Shown: positions 37,277-47,332 of the stretch, piece after piece
How the letters are laid out: each line of letters opens with the position of its first letter
How positions within the stretch are numbered: the stretch's first letter is position 1
Assembly: GCF_028502605.1 (NCBI RefSeq)
Contig: NC_079235.1
Coordinates: 3,348,001 to 3,412,000, forward strand
Direction: 5' to 3'
Length of the DNA stretch: 64,000 nucleotides
DNA from: Trichoderma breve
Lineage: Eukaryota > Ascomycota > Sordariomycetes > Hypocreales > Hypocreaceae
The notes under the pieces: model-generated
What the model saw: the letters and a program-made list of their open reading frames with translations, nothing else
Databases searched by the model: none
What the model was told of the DNA's origin: nothing
Position numbers and translations under genes: made by a program

Positions 37277-38217
37277 GAGACATTCACCTGTTTTGAACGG
37301 AGAGACAGGTATTACATGTACCGCGTTTGGCTTTCTTACAAAGTTATCACGAAATAGAGCATATCTTTTGAGCGTCCTTTGGATTGTAACATCTTAAGGT
37401 GATCCATATAGTATCAACCCCACATAGACGCCTTTACAACTCATTGCAGAGCATCGTAGGGCGTGGTACTTTACTTTTGATCGTGGGTTCGATTCTTTTG
37501 AACAGTTATCCATAGGCACATAGTCAGTGTCATCGAGTCAGTTGAGTGTCTTTGTGAGCCCACAGCGCAATGCAATGGGCGCAGGGCGCGGAATCACTTC
37601 ATTCCGGAATCAAAACCGGAGTGGAGCGGACGCATCTCGGCGGAGACACCGATGACCGCCGAGCCGTTCACGGCGCACATTTCACGCCCTACGCCTTATG
37701 CTCCATGCAACTAGCATTCAAGCTTGACCCTAAATCAACAAGTTTGGATGCAGACTCGGTAAGATCGCCAATTTCAGGTTAGGTCCGCGCATCACTTACA
37801 ACTGCTTCACTTACAACTGCTTCACTATGCGCCAAAAAGAGTCCAGAAGCCCCGAGTACAATGTATGTGGTCGGCATTCTTTGAAAGAGTGGGTTGTAGG
37901 AGCATGCTTACAGATACATGTCATGGCATGTCTATCAGTACGCCGCTCCGAAAACCACGCCCTACTCCCTACCTGCTTGATGCTTGGAATCGCTGGTGTT
38001 TCACTCAGCTTTCCTGGCTCCCTAACCTCCATGTTCAGATAGATCAAAAGATGCAAGCTGATGAGCCAATTTGATACAATGCTTTATCAATGCTTTAAAA
38101 GTGCAGGTCACTAATAATATCATGATGTGATCCTACTCCAAGGCCACCAGCTTGAGTTGGTATTCTCAACTGCGGCATCCACTGTAATAATCTTCCTTCT
38201 AAATCGCCTTTGCAAAA
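37277..38217. promoter_or_regulatory. Divergent spacer between reductase and aminotransferase
   Basis: This 941-nt spacer contains a direct repeat of 'acttacaactgcttc' at about 37795-37823 and a degenerate tRNA-like T-arm near 37485. Both flanking genes would be controlled from here. No gene is seen. Confidence 0.45.
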
Positions 38218-39399
38218 ATGGCAGTTGAATCTTTCCCGGCGCCTTTGGACGCATCCAGACTCGAGATCAATGCCATCCCCAATCCCAAGGCTACTCCGGA
38301 CGTCGAAGACCCAGACGTTGTGAACGTCAAGGCATTCACGGACCGCATGGTAACGGTTTCATGGACTAAGGAGCGAGGATGGTCTAATCCTCAGGTGGTT
38401 CCCTACGGACCCATCTCCCTGATGCCCTCAGCAAGCGCTCTGCAGTATGCGACTCAATGCTTCGAGGGCATGAAGGTCTTCCGTGGTTATGACGGCCGTC
38501 TTCGTCTCTTCAGGCCTCTGTACAACTGCGAGAGGATGCTCAAGTCAGCGACGCGCATCTCCCTTCCGGCATTCGATCCGCGGGAGTTACTCAAGCTAAT
38601 CCACAAACTTTGCGAGCTCGAGGCGCCAAAGTGGCTGCCCAAGGATAAGCCTGGGTCGGCGTTGTATCTAAGACCAACCATGATCGGGTCAGATTCCAGC
38701 CTGGGCTTCAAGGTACCGGAAGAGGCGCAGCTGTACATCTTCATGGTGTACTGGCCGGGTCCCAAACTAGTCACCGTGAATGGCGAAACTGCGCTTCAAG
38801 AAGGAACACGGTTGTTGGCGAGCAGCGTTTCTGCGGTAAGGGCTTGGCCTGGAGGCACTGGGTCAGCCAAGGTCGGAGGAAACTATGGACCAGCGCTTGC
38901 GGAACATGGCCTGGCCAAGGAGCAGGGCTACGACCAAGTGCTTTGGTTGTTTGGACCCGATCGCCAGATCACTGAGGCGGGTGCAACGAATATCTTTGTG
39001 ATATGGAAGACACTTTCCGGCGCTCTTCAAATGGTCACACCCCCGTTGGACAAGGACAGCCTGATACTGGCTGGTAACACGCGACGCAGCATCATAGAAC
39101 TGGCACAAGATATGTTTTCCGTGGAAACTGCAAGCAAAAAACTGCAGTGCGAGGTGCTTGAAAGAAAGATTACTATGAGTGAGGTCGAGGAGGCGTCTAG
39201 CAACGGTAGGCTAATGAGCGTTTTTGTGGTTGGAACAGCGTTTTGGATCCAGGAGGTCAGCGAGATTGGCTTCGATGGTGGGTGTATAAAGGTGAACATT
39301 GGTGTAACGGCACATGTTCCTTTACTGAGGGAGAGAATGACAGAGATCATGTTTGGGAAGAGGGAGAGTGATTGGGTAGACATTGTTCAGGAGTCATGA
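38218..39399 (+). CDS. Branched-chain amino acid aminotransferase (class IV PLP)
   Basis: Single exon, 393 residues, the usual length for cytosolic BCATs. The enzyme interconverts Leu/Ile/Val with their 2-oxoacids using glutamate and pyridoxal phosphate. Signatures are 'ALQYATQCFEGMKVFRG', 'RPTMIGSDSSLG', PLP lysine K218 in 'SAKVGGNYGP', 'QVLWLFGPDRQITEAGATN' and 'TPPL...LAGNTRRSI'. The ATG lies after a short A/C-rich leader. There is no evident mitochondrial presequence. A second, non-housekeeping copy is plausible because its neighbours are accessory genes, but the window cannot show how many copies exist. It is convergent with the C2H2 regulator, 123 nt apart. Confidence 0.95.
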   Translation: MAVESFPAPLDASRLEINAIPNPKATPDVEDPDVVNVKAFTDRMVTVSWTKERGWSNPQVVPYGPISLMPSASALQYATQCFEGMKVFRGYDGRLRLFRPLYNCERMLKSATRISLPAFDPRELLKLIHKLCELEAPKWLPKDKPGSALYLRPTMIGSDSSLGFKVPEEAQLYIFMVYWPGPKLVTVNGETALQEGTRLLASSVSAVRAWPGGTGSAKVGGNYGPALAEHGLAKEQGYDQVLWLFGPDRQITEAGATNIFVIWKTLSGALQMVTPPLDKDSLILAGNTRRSIIELAQDMFSVETASKKLQCEVLERKITMSEVEEASSNGRLMSVFVVGTAFWIQEVSEIGFDGGCIKVNIGVTAHVPLLRERMTEIMFGKRESDWVDIVQES

Positions 39400-39522
39400 T
39401 AGAATGCATTGATCTGTCTTTGAGCCACACTATTTGTTAGGAATTCGAGTGTGAGTCATGGCATGAGACTAACTAATTGCATTTGGAATGCCATATGAAG
39501 ACTGTACATGCTTCAGCATAGC

Positions 39523-41418
39523 TTAAGCCGAACCCTCCTTGCTTACCGGTGCGTTATTGAGATGACGGTCACGAAACAGCGAGAGCCAGCAGTCATCATC
39601 AGCAATGGTCTGATCCCATGGATCTACAGAATCAAACATGATCCGCCTAGCCTCGTCCTGAAACATCCTATCCGTGGGAATAATACCTAGCCTCATTTGT
39701 TCCTGAGCATAACGGCCCAGATGTAACGCCAAGACCTCGGGAAAGGTCATGGAACTGGTTTTCTCGCTGAACGAGTTCAGTAGCGCCGGCTTGGTTGTCA
39801 ACTCGGGCAAAGGCAAGGGACCGCTGATAGGTGAGGCTGTGAGTCCGCCATCCCATATTCCTAGGCTCTGCTCCGTTGCTTGCTGGATCTGGGAGAGATG
39901 ATCCTTTGTCCCATGACTGGTGACTGAGAACGGAATTAAGGCTCTTGACTCGGCTCCGATGAGATACGGAGGCATTGCATGAGTAACCTTGACTGCGACG
40001 GAAGACTCAAAACAATGTTCTCCCTTCCAGTTGTCCATTGTTGCGCCTTTGCGGAAGTGCTTTGTTAAATGATCGACTCGTTCTTGCCAGGTCTGCATGC
40101 GGATGTTACAGAAGCCACATCTTGATGACACTGGAGGGCCTTGATCTTTCCAGGAGTCAATAATGGGCAGAGTTTCAACGTGATGCGCAAGCCGTAGGTG
40201 CTGCACAAGGTGATCTTTTCGGCTGAAGGTAGGAGTCTGTCCCTGACTTTCACAGGCACCGTGATTATGAGAATCGAGATGCTTGGCGTTGGGATCAAGC
40301 ATGCTACAATATGCGCAGTGTGCTCTTCCAGTTTCAGGGGAAATCACCGTGCCGCCGAATGGAGCACATCGCCAGCGCTCGAGATTGAGATGGAGGGATT
40401 TTTCATGTCTGGCCCAGTCATACTTGCTCTTGAACGAATCACAGCAGAATGTGCATGGAAATATCCTCTTATCTTGGTCTTTATCTTTCATCTTTGTTGT
40501 ATTTGCTCGAGTTCGCTTCGTCACTCTGCTACGGGAACGACTGTTCGAACTTCGAAAGGTTGTCGAGCTAGTCGAAGCGTTAGAAGCCGAGGAATAGCTA
40601 GTGCCGCTTCCAAAACTGATGATTGAAGCTGCGCGGCTGCTGATTCGTTGGCTATTGAAGCTTCCACCTGATGAGGATCGAGTTCGTAGGGGTGCATGTT
40701 TCAAAGCATCAGCAATGGCGGACAAAGAAGCCGGCTCGGTTTCAGGCGGAGACTCGCGCCATCTCTGCATCGGATCTAAGGCATCAGCAACTACCGTCGA
40801 GCTTGCGATGTCTATTGGTGGTGGAAGGGTTGGTTGATATTGTTGGCTGCGAAAATATCGGCTGCGTCGTCTCGGGAGGCCACGCGGCCGATTTTCAGCT
40901 GCTGAAGAGTGTTGAAACATCCCATCAGGTCCATATGTGTGTGCCCTCGCGGCTGCTGCCTCGTATCTTTCTCCTCCTTTGGTCTGTAATGCATGATTAT
41001 GCGCTAGGTTTGATTGTAGAGAGAATGATGGTGTCTGCCAGCGGGGCTCATTGAGGCTAGGATCTATCATGTATGTTGGAGGAGTGACATTTGATTCTAT
41101 CGAATGAGCAAAGATTGACTGCTGCCCATCAAAGAGTCCTCGATTGGGCAAGCTCTCATCGATCGATTCTTCATAAGAAAATAGCTGGAATGGAACGAAA
41201 TGATTTCCTGGCAAGTCTAGATTCTCTGCGCCGGTTGTCTCGTGGTCGGTCTCTGTGGCAAGTCCTAGGCAAGCGAGGTCAAGTTGCGCGAATCTCATAG
41301 CTATTTCTATGAGCACTGGCCGTGATGTCATTATAGTTGAAGGAGACTTACTATCATCATCGAGATTCTCTACTGATTGCCATAGCTCTGTGCTGGTGTC
41401 ATCATTGGGTTGCGCCAT
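39523..41418 (-). CDS. C2H2-type zinc finger regulator
   Basis: Read as one exon of 631 residues. Residues 1-310 are Ser/Pro/Thr-rich, with a Ser/Arg stretch at 250-310. The finger block starts 'FPCTFCCDSFKSKYDWARHE' (C322, C325, H338, H343) and continues with an unusual second element ('CAYCSMLDPNAKHLDSHNH') and 'CGFCNIRMQTWQERVDHLTK'. This arrangement is typical of a large filamentous-fungal C2H2 family. A possible 87-nt intron (41265-41351, GTAAGT...CTAG) is a multiple of three and stop-free, so a 602-residue form is equally possible. The C terminus is likely regulatory. Targets are unknown; flanking metabolic genes are candidates. Confidence 0.88.
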   Translation of the reverse strand: MAQPNDDTSTELWQSVENLDDDSKSPSTIMTSRPVLIEIAMRFAQLDLACLGLATETDHETTGAENLDLPGNHFVPFQLFSYEESIDESLPNRGLFDGQQSIFAHSIESNVTPPTYMIDPSLNEPRWQTPSFSLQSNLAHNHALQTKGGERYEAAAARAHTYGPDGMFQHSSAAENRPRGLPRRRSRYFRSQQYQPTLPPPIDIASSTVVADALDPMQRWRESPPETEPASLSAIADALKHAPLRTRSSSGGSFNSQRISSRAASIISFGSGTSYSSASNASTSSTTFRSSNSRSRSRVTKRTRANTTKMKDKDQDKRIFPCTFCCDSFKSKYDWARHEKSLHLNLERWRCAPFGGTVISPETGRAHCAYCSMLDPNAKHLDSHNHGACESQGQTPTFSRKDHLVQHLRLAHHVETLPIIDSWKDQGPPVSSRCGFCNIRMQTWQERVDHLTKHFRKGATMDNWKGEHCFESSVAVKVTHAMPPYLIGAESRALIPFSVTSHGTKDHLSQIQQATEQSLGIWDGGLTASPISGPLPLPELTTKPALLNSFSEKTSSMTFPEVLALHLGRYAQEQMRLGIIPTDRMFQDEARRIMFDSVDPWDQTIADDDCWLSLFRDRHLNNAPVSKEGSA

Positions 41419-42872
41419 TGAATTTGGTCAATACGATAATCTCTTAGATCAAAGCTTCTGAGACAATAGGTGCGACCCCCGAGGAGGTGAAAACTTATGG
41501 TAAAGTGATGCAGCGCTGCAAATCCAACAAGCTCGGTGAGTTTGGGATGTTTGATGAAGGAACATTGAAGATTGGCATGTCGGGGATCTTCCGGTCATAC
41601 AGAGCCTTGTCTCCATTTGGCTTGCCGCGAATCGGACTTGGCTGGCCCCATCTGCTTAACCTGACTGGATCAAGTATCCATAACCAAGCGGGACACTGTT
41701 GTCGTCGTATTGGCAGTATCTAGGAGACAATGAAAGACTAGAAGATGGCATCATGAACGTTACATAGGTACTTGACAAAATGAGTTACAACTAGGATACA
41801 TGTATTTTTGATAACAATATAGCTCCTATGGCAACTCTTTACCTGCTAGGGTGATGAGCCAGCTCTTGGCGTTAATAATATCAACTCCTATTTGCTAACA
41901 GAGTTGTTTGGTAACTTATCGCGTTTTTCTTTAAACCACCTGACAACTATATGACATGCTTGTTTGATCTGCCGACATATTGAACTCCTTTCGATACGGT
42001 TGGCCTCTAGGCCTATTGACAGGGATAATACGCTCGGCTATATCCGCACGTATTAGTTACTGGTCGAATGCCCTCGAGTCCAAAATAACGGCCCAGTTCG
42101 GTATTTTCGGTACCCACATGCCGGCAGAGCTTACCACAAACGTGCATGACGTTTATCTCGTTCTCGGTTCTGCTAGTTTTGTCCTCGGTTGTTAGTCTTG
42201 TTGTCGTTTGCTTCGGCACACCAATAGCTAAATTATCCCAGTCATGATCGAATACGAGACTATTTACCTACTTTAATTCTACCGCCTTGGCTGGCAAAGG
42301 GGCAAAACCTTGTTGCACCTCAAGTAATCGTGCTGCTGGCAAAGAAGATAATGACTCCAGTTCCCGTAAGTGATCGAGACATAATGGGTGGCGCGATAAA
42401 GTCAAATCCCGGCGATTGGTGAGGAAAGCCTCCTCAGCAGAAGAGACTTGGCAATTTAAAGATGTGTCGCTACGCAGAGTGACGAAAAGTCTATCCTCCG
42501 GCCTGTAAGGCTGTTCGGAGGCTGCACCGAAATTGCCGGATCTGCAACAAACCCGCTACTCCACCGTCTAAATCCTTTGGCGCCCTGTTGATATTGGCAG
42601 AATGGAGCTGAGCCAAGATGGACGGATCTCGCCATGAACTTGTAGAAGCGAAGCTGAGAAATCAAGATCTGCCGCTGAACAATCAAGCTTAATTTGAATC
42701 TGTCCGTGTCGTCATATGCTGCAGGCGAAGAGAATCCTTCCAGGGAGCTGTTTGCACTTATATAAAACGAAGCCACTCAAACGACCAACAAATAATTGTT
42801 TTGCATCTACACCTTCAACTCAACATACTTGAATTGGTCTCATCCTACACAAAAATATAGTAACTGTACAAG
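41419..42872. promoter_or_regulatory. Divergent spacer between the C2H2 and OYE genes
   Basis: This 1454-nt spacer has no coding-like ORF. A TATA-box sequence, tatataaaa, lies at 42759-42767, 106 nt before the OYE ATG, followed by a C/A-rich leader. It may be a joint control region. Confidence 0.5.
42759..42767 (+). promoter_or_regulatory. TATA box of the OYE gene
   Basis: The sequence tatataaaa is well placed, with a pyrimidine/CA-rich leader between it and the start codon at 42873. Confidence 0.5.
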
Positions 42873-44309
42873 ATGGCCGCATACCTCAACCAACGCATAC
42901 CTCACCCTCACATTGCCCACCCTCACCATGGCATCACCGTCTCACGAGCCGGAACACCTGCTCCCGAGAAGAATGAGAAGTGCTCTGCGCCAATTCTAAA
43001 CGTCGCTGCCAAGGGCGTCCCATTCTTTACACCTGAGCAAGATCCGGTAGCTGGCAGCGCGACCGCTGTCCAAGCATCTGGCAATCCTGTCCCCAAACTT
43101 TTCACACCGATCAAAATCCGTGGCATTGAAATGCCGAACCGTATCTGGGTCAGTCCCATGTGTCAGTATAGTGCACACGAGGGCTTCCACACACCCTGGC
43201 ATATCACGCACTACGGTGGTATGGCTCAGCGAGGGGTAAGTCATGCCTTTCATCTAGAGTTTCCTTCTTTCATCTACAGTGAATTAATACAAGTGACTTA
43301 GCCTGGTCTCATCATGCTTGAGGCAACTGCCGTTCAAGCCAACGGCCGCATCACTCCGGAAGATTCAGGTATCTGGCTTGATGCGCATGTCGACACTTTG
43401 AAAAAACATGTCGACTTTGCTCATAGTCAGAATGTCAAGATCGGGATCCAACTTGCCCATGCTGGCCGCAAGGCTTCAACAGTTGCACCTTGGCTTAGCT
43501 CTGGAGCCACAGCTACCGAGGCGGTTGGCGGCTGGCCAACTGACGTGGTTTCATCAGGTGATGAAGCTTTCAACGAGCATTACCCCAAACCCCGAGCCAT
43601 AAGCCTAGCTGAGATTGCACAGCTGAAAAGGGATTATCTTTCCGGCGTGCGTCGAGCTCTCTTAGCTGGGTTTGATGTAATCGACTTGCATTTTGCCCAT
43701 GGTTACTTGGTCTCCAGCTTTCTCTCGCCTGCAGTAAATCACCGTACAGATCAGTACGGAGGAAGTTTTGAAAACCGTACGCGCCTCGCTCTTGAGATAG
43801 TTGACGCGGTAAGGGAGGTTATGCCCAAGGAGATGCCCTTGTTTGTACGCATCAGTGCCACCGACTGGCTGGACACCAATTCGGAATGGACCGGTCCAAG
43901 CTGGACTGTGGAGGACAGCATCGAGTTTGCCAAGCTCCTGGCCCAGCGAGGAGTTGATGTTTTGGATGTCTCGAGCGGTGGTAACCACTCACATCAAAAG
44001 GTAGTCGGCGGCCCCGGGTATCAGGCACCGTTTGCAAAGGCAATCAAGGCTGCAGTCGGAGACACTATGCTGGTGAGCTCTGTGGGAAGCATTAAAACGG
44101 GACAGGTGGCACAGGAGATTATTCAGGGCAAAGACGCCGACGACACGCCGCTGGATCTGATTGCTGCTGGTCGAATGTTTCTGAAGAACCCGGGTTTAGT
44201 GTGGCAGTGGGCGGATGAATTGGGTGTCACTATCAACATCGCCCACCAGATCGGATGGGGTTTCGGCGGGAGAGCGTCAAAGAAGACGACAAAGCTCACA
44301 GTCCCTTGA
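42873..44309 (+). CDS. NADH:flavin oxidoreductase, old yellow enzyme family (YqjM-like)
   Basis: Exons 42873-43235 and 43302-44309 give 456 residues. After a 75-residue His/Pro/Ala-rich extension, the FMN barrel starts at 'LFTPIKIRG', with 'SPMCQYSA' (the active-site cysteine of the class III or thermophilic-like group). Exon 2 opens 'PGLIMLEATAVQANGRI', then 'QLAHAGRKAS', 'FAHGYLVSSFLSPAVN', 'RTDQYGGSFENR' and 'LIAAGRMFLKNPG'. The enzymes reduce activated C=C bonds of enones with NAD(P)H; the natural substrate is unknown. The splice restores 'MAQRGPGLIMLEA', which supports the intron. A TATA box precedes it. Its neighbours are two regulators. Confidence 0.93.
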
Positions 44310-44878
44310 ATGCATGTAGCCTTTTAGTTATACAATAGTTTCTCGCTATCTTGGTGCAAAACTGAAGAAAAATCTGGAACTAAGGTTCATAAAAGCATAG
44401 GAAACCACGAATAGCAATAATGAAATACGATCTTGAGAGCGATTTTCTTGCACTTCACAAATACAATTTGTCAATATTTTCTCCCATTATAGAATAAAAT
44501 CCATTTCCTAAGTACAACAATTGATTATTGCTATAGAGCATTCACAGTTGACGCACCTAGAGGTTAAGTTATGCTTACTTCCATTACTACAATTTATCAA
44601 AGATAAGCTACATGAGTAATCGGGATGATCTGATGATTGAATTCCCATTCTTAAACATGTGGGAAAATCCAGGAGAGAAATAACTCAACTTCTCCGTCCA
44701 TCTCCAGCTAAGGTAGGATTCGCTTTGTGGCGCCATATTGGCGTTGCCACCCGAGTCTTCGGCAACTTCGGCTCCGTCTCCGAGCCGCAAAATCTATGAC
44801 CAGGTGGTTGTCGGAGTTGTCGGTCTTGACTCCGTAACCGAAGAGAGCTTCCTCTTGTCCTTTTGTTTCTCACCTTGC
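44310..44878. other. Spacer between OYE and second Zn2Cys6 gene
   Basis: This 569-nt stretch is the AT-rich 3' side of the OYE gene, then the promoter and leader of the next plus-strand gene. No gene is seen. Confidence 0.4.
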
Positions 44879-47048
44879 ATGATGCCACGTCATTCCAAAC
44901 GAGATTCAACTCCCGAAATGAGCCGACGGCGCAGTAATACGAGCTGGTCCTCTCCGCGGGGAGATGCCACCAGCCCATCCATCCTAACGAGTACAGACGC
45001 TGGTAGAGGCGATAATATCGGACCAGCCCGTCGCCCGCGTGCCCCAACAGCATGTTTGGTGTGCCGCGCTCGCAAGGTTAGATGTTCTAATGGTAGACCG
45101 TCTTGTGCTGGGTGCGCCCGGCTTGGCTGTGAATGCGTGTATCCCGAGCCGCCAAAGTACGCGCTCCAATCGTATGTATCATCCATTATTGTTGGGTTAT
45201 GAAGCCAACGGCCACTTACATGCATTAGCACTCCATCTAGTTCCAGCCAGAGCAACTCCGAAGTTCTAGATAGTCTGAATGAAATCCTGAGGAGGCTACC
45301 GCCAGCCACAGAATCAAGGCCCGAGGTACAGGTTGCTGGCTCCGCTTCCACCAGTTCACATGCATTTACAGCTATGGGCCATGTTTTTGAGTGGCCAATA
45401 TTCGCTATGAATAAATCATCACATGGTGTTGCTTTTGGCGTATTAGGAACCAGTCAGATGCAAGAAATCAGTTGCGGAGCGAGTCCTGCTTTTGGAATGC
45501 CCCGGCTGGATGGCGAGGAAATATCTGCATTGTTGACTAGGTTCTTGAGAATGGTCCATATAATGAACCCAATCTTGGATTGCACTACTCTGATGAACTA
45601 TGGGAGGACCATTGCTGAGCTTGGTCCACAGTGGGACTCTCAGACTTGTCTTGTGGTAAGCTAGCATACCCCCTTTTCTGGTCAGGCGGCAGATTGATAC
45701 TTTACATCCCTGTTCATGGTGAATGAGAAGGATAACATTGCACAGCTTGTTGCTGCGGCGTTAGGCGCAATTGCCGATCCATTCAGTTCCTTCGCGGACA
45801 CAGTAGAGACCCTTTCAAGCTCTTCATCACGGCAAGACGGAGCCCAATCTCGTCAAAGAGCGGAGTCGTATTATCAATCCGCCAGAAGACGGTTTGGCCT
45901 GCTTGGCATAAGTCTTACAGCATGTCACTGCCATTTATTATCCGGCATATACCTTTTGTATACCTTACGTCCGATAGAAGCTTGGAACGCGTTCTTTCAA
46001 GCTTCATCTCTCTATACCGTGTATCTCAAAAGCCAAGCCGCGATGCGCATTACAAATGAGCCAGACAGTGTTGATATGGATATGCTGCCCGACGATCACG
46101 ACTGTCATGACGAGCTGAGGGAGTGCCTTGAGCAGCGACTGTATTGGAGTTGCATCAAATCCGAAAGGTTTGCCCCTATGCAAGATATTGCACGTAAAAG
46201 CGATGCTGATAATGATGTCCAGTGAAGTGTGCGCCGAAGTCGAATTACCGAAATCTGCTCTACATACCATGGACTACCCCTACCAATTCCCTTCGCCTCC
46301 GACACCAAAGAGCGTGGACGGCTTAGACGACAGCCAATACCATGGTACATCAGCATCCTCCGCCACCACAATTTTATCATCTTGTCCTCCCCCAGCTGAG
46401 ATTCAAGATTTTAAAGAGCTTCATGAGAGCTCATGGTTCAACTATCTCTCGGAGATTTCACTCTCCCGGCTCTCGAATAGCGTCGATCAGGCGTTTTATA
46501 TGACACCTTCAGCTTCTTGGACGAGCATGAATTTACTCGACATGATAACCATGGCATGTAGCTTTGAGGGGCAGATAGAGCGATGGCAAGACACCCTCCC
46601 TCAACCCATTGCTTCTTGTTTTGACAAATCATTGGATTTGTCCATGGTCAGTGAGCTTCAACTAGCACCCTGGCTACGCTCGGCCAACATAAAACTGCGC
46701 ATCTACCGCCCATTCCTATATTGTCTTGCACACAGGAGAGACAAATGCTGGCCGGTTGATGATGCCGTACGACAGCTGGCCCAAAAGGCGGTACTATTAT
46801 GCCTCGACCCTTTGTTCAACTTTGGATTGAGGCATAGAGACGCTGGCATGTGGTTCAGGTGTCGCGAGACAGCTTGTCGAGCACTGATACTCATCTGTGC
46901 AGGCAAAGTTGGGCTTTTGCAGAAGATGGATCTTGAGCGACACGCGCAAGAAACATTGAAGGTGTGTCTTGCGCATTTGCGGTATTGGGAGACAGAGGCG
47001 GACGATGTTAGATTGGCCCGTCAGGCTCTTGAGAAGGCCATTTCATGA
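44879..47048 (+). CDS. Zn2Cys6 transcription factor
   Basis: Exons 44879-45171, 45241-45655, 45746-46167 and 46223-47048 give 651 residues; M2 (44882) is an equal start. The zinc cluster is C59-x2-C62-x6-C69-x6-C76-x2-C79-x6-C86, with 'CRARKVRCSNGRPSCAGC'. The third exon start at 45746 is chosen because it gives 'TCLVLVAAALGAIADPF', a pattern of the fungal transcription-factor domain, and earlier acceptors lead to stops. The last intron restores 'CIKSESEVCAEVE'. The C-terminal half has the usual 'LRIYRPFLY' and late helices. Regulators with this cluster wording often sit in metabolite gene clusters, so control of the adjacent enzymes is possible but unproven. It is convergent with the chitinase. 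Confidence 0.9.
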
Positions 47049-47332
47049 TGAGATGCCACGCAAGATTCGGGTGGTATAACCGTTATGTACAGCGGACTTC
47101 CTGTTTCAGTATGCGAATATTCGAGAAGAATGCGTTGCTCTTTCATGCACTTTGAAGTGAAACTAGACAAACATGAGCTTCTCAACAAGGCTTTTATGCT
47201 CTTTCAGGTAATATCACAATTACATACCCAGGGAAACAAACGACGAGGACGAGTATTCAAACTGCTATTGTATATATATCTTGTCTATATGATGCATTCA
47301 ATTATATCAACATCTCATTCATGTCAAGGCAA

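Noticed and set aside
37440..37510. tRNA-like sequence with 'gtgggttcgattc'
   Set aside because: The T-loop wording resembles a tRNA-Lys remnant, but the T-stem 3' side (ctttt) does not pair, and no acceptor stem is visible. At best a relic.
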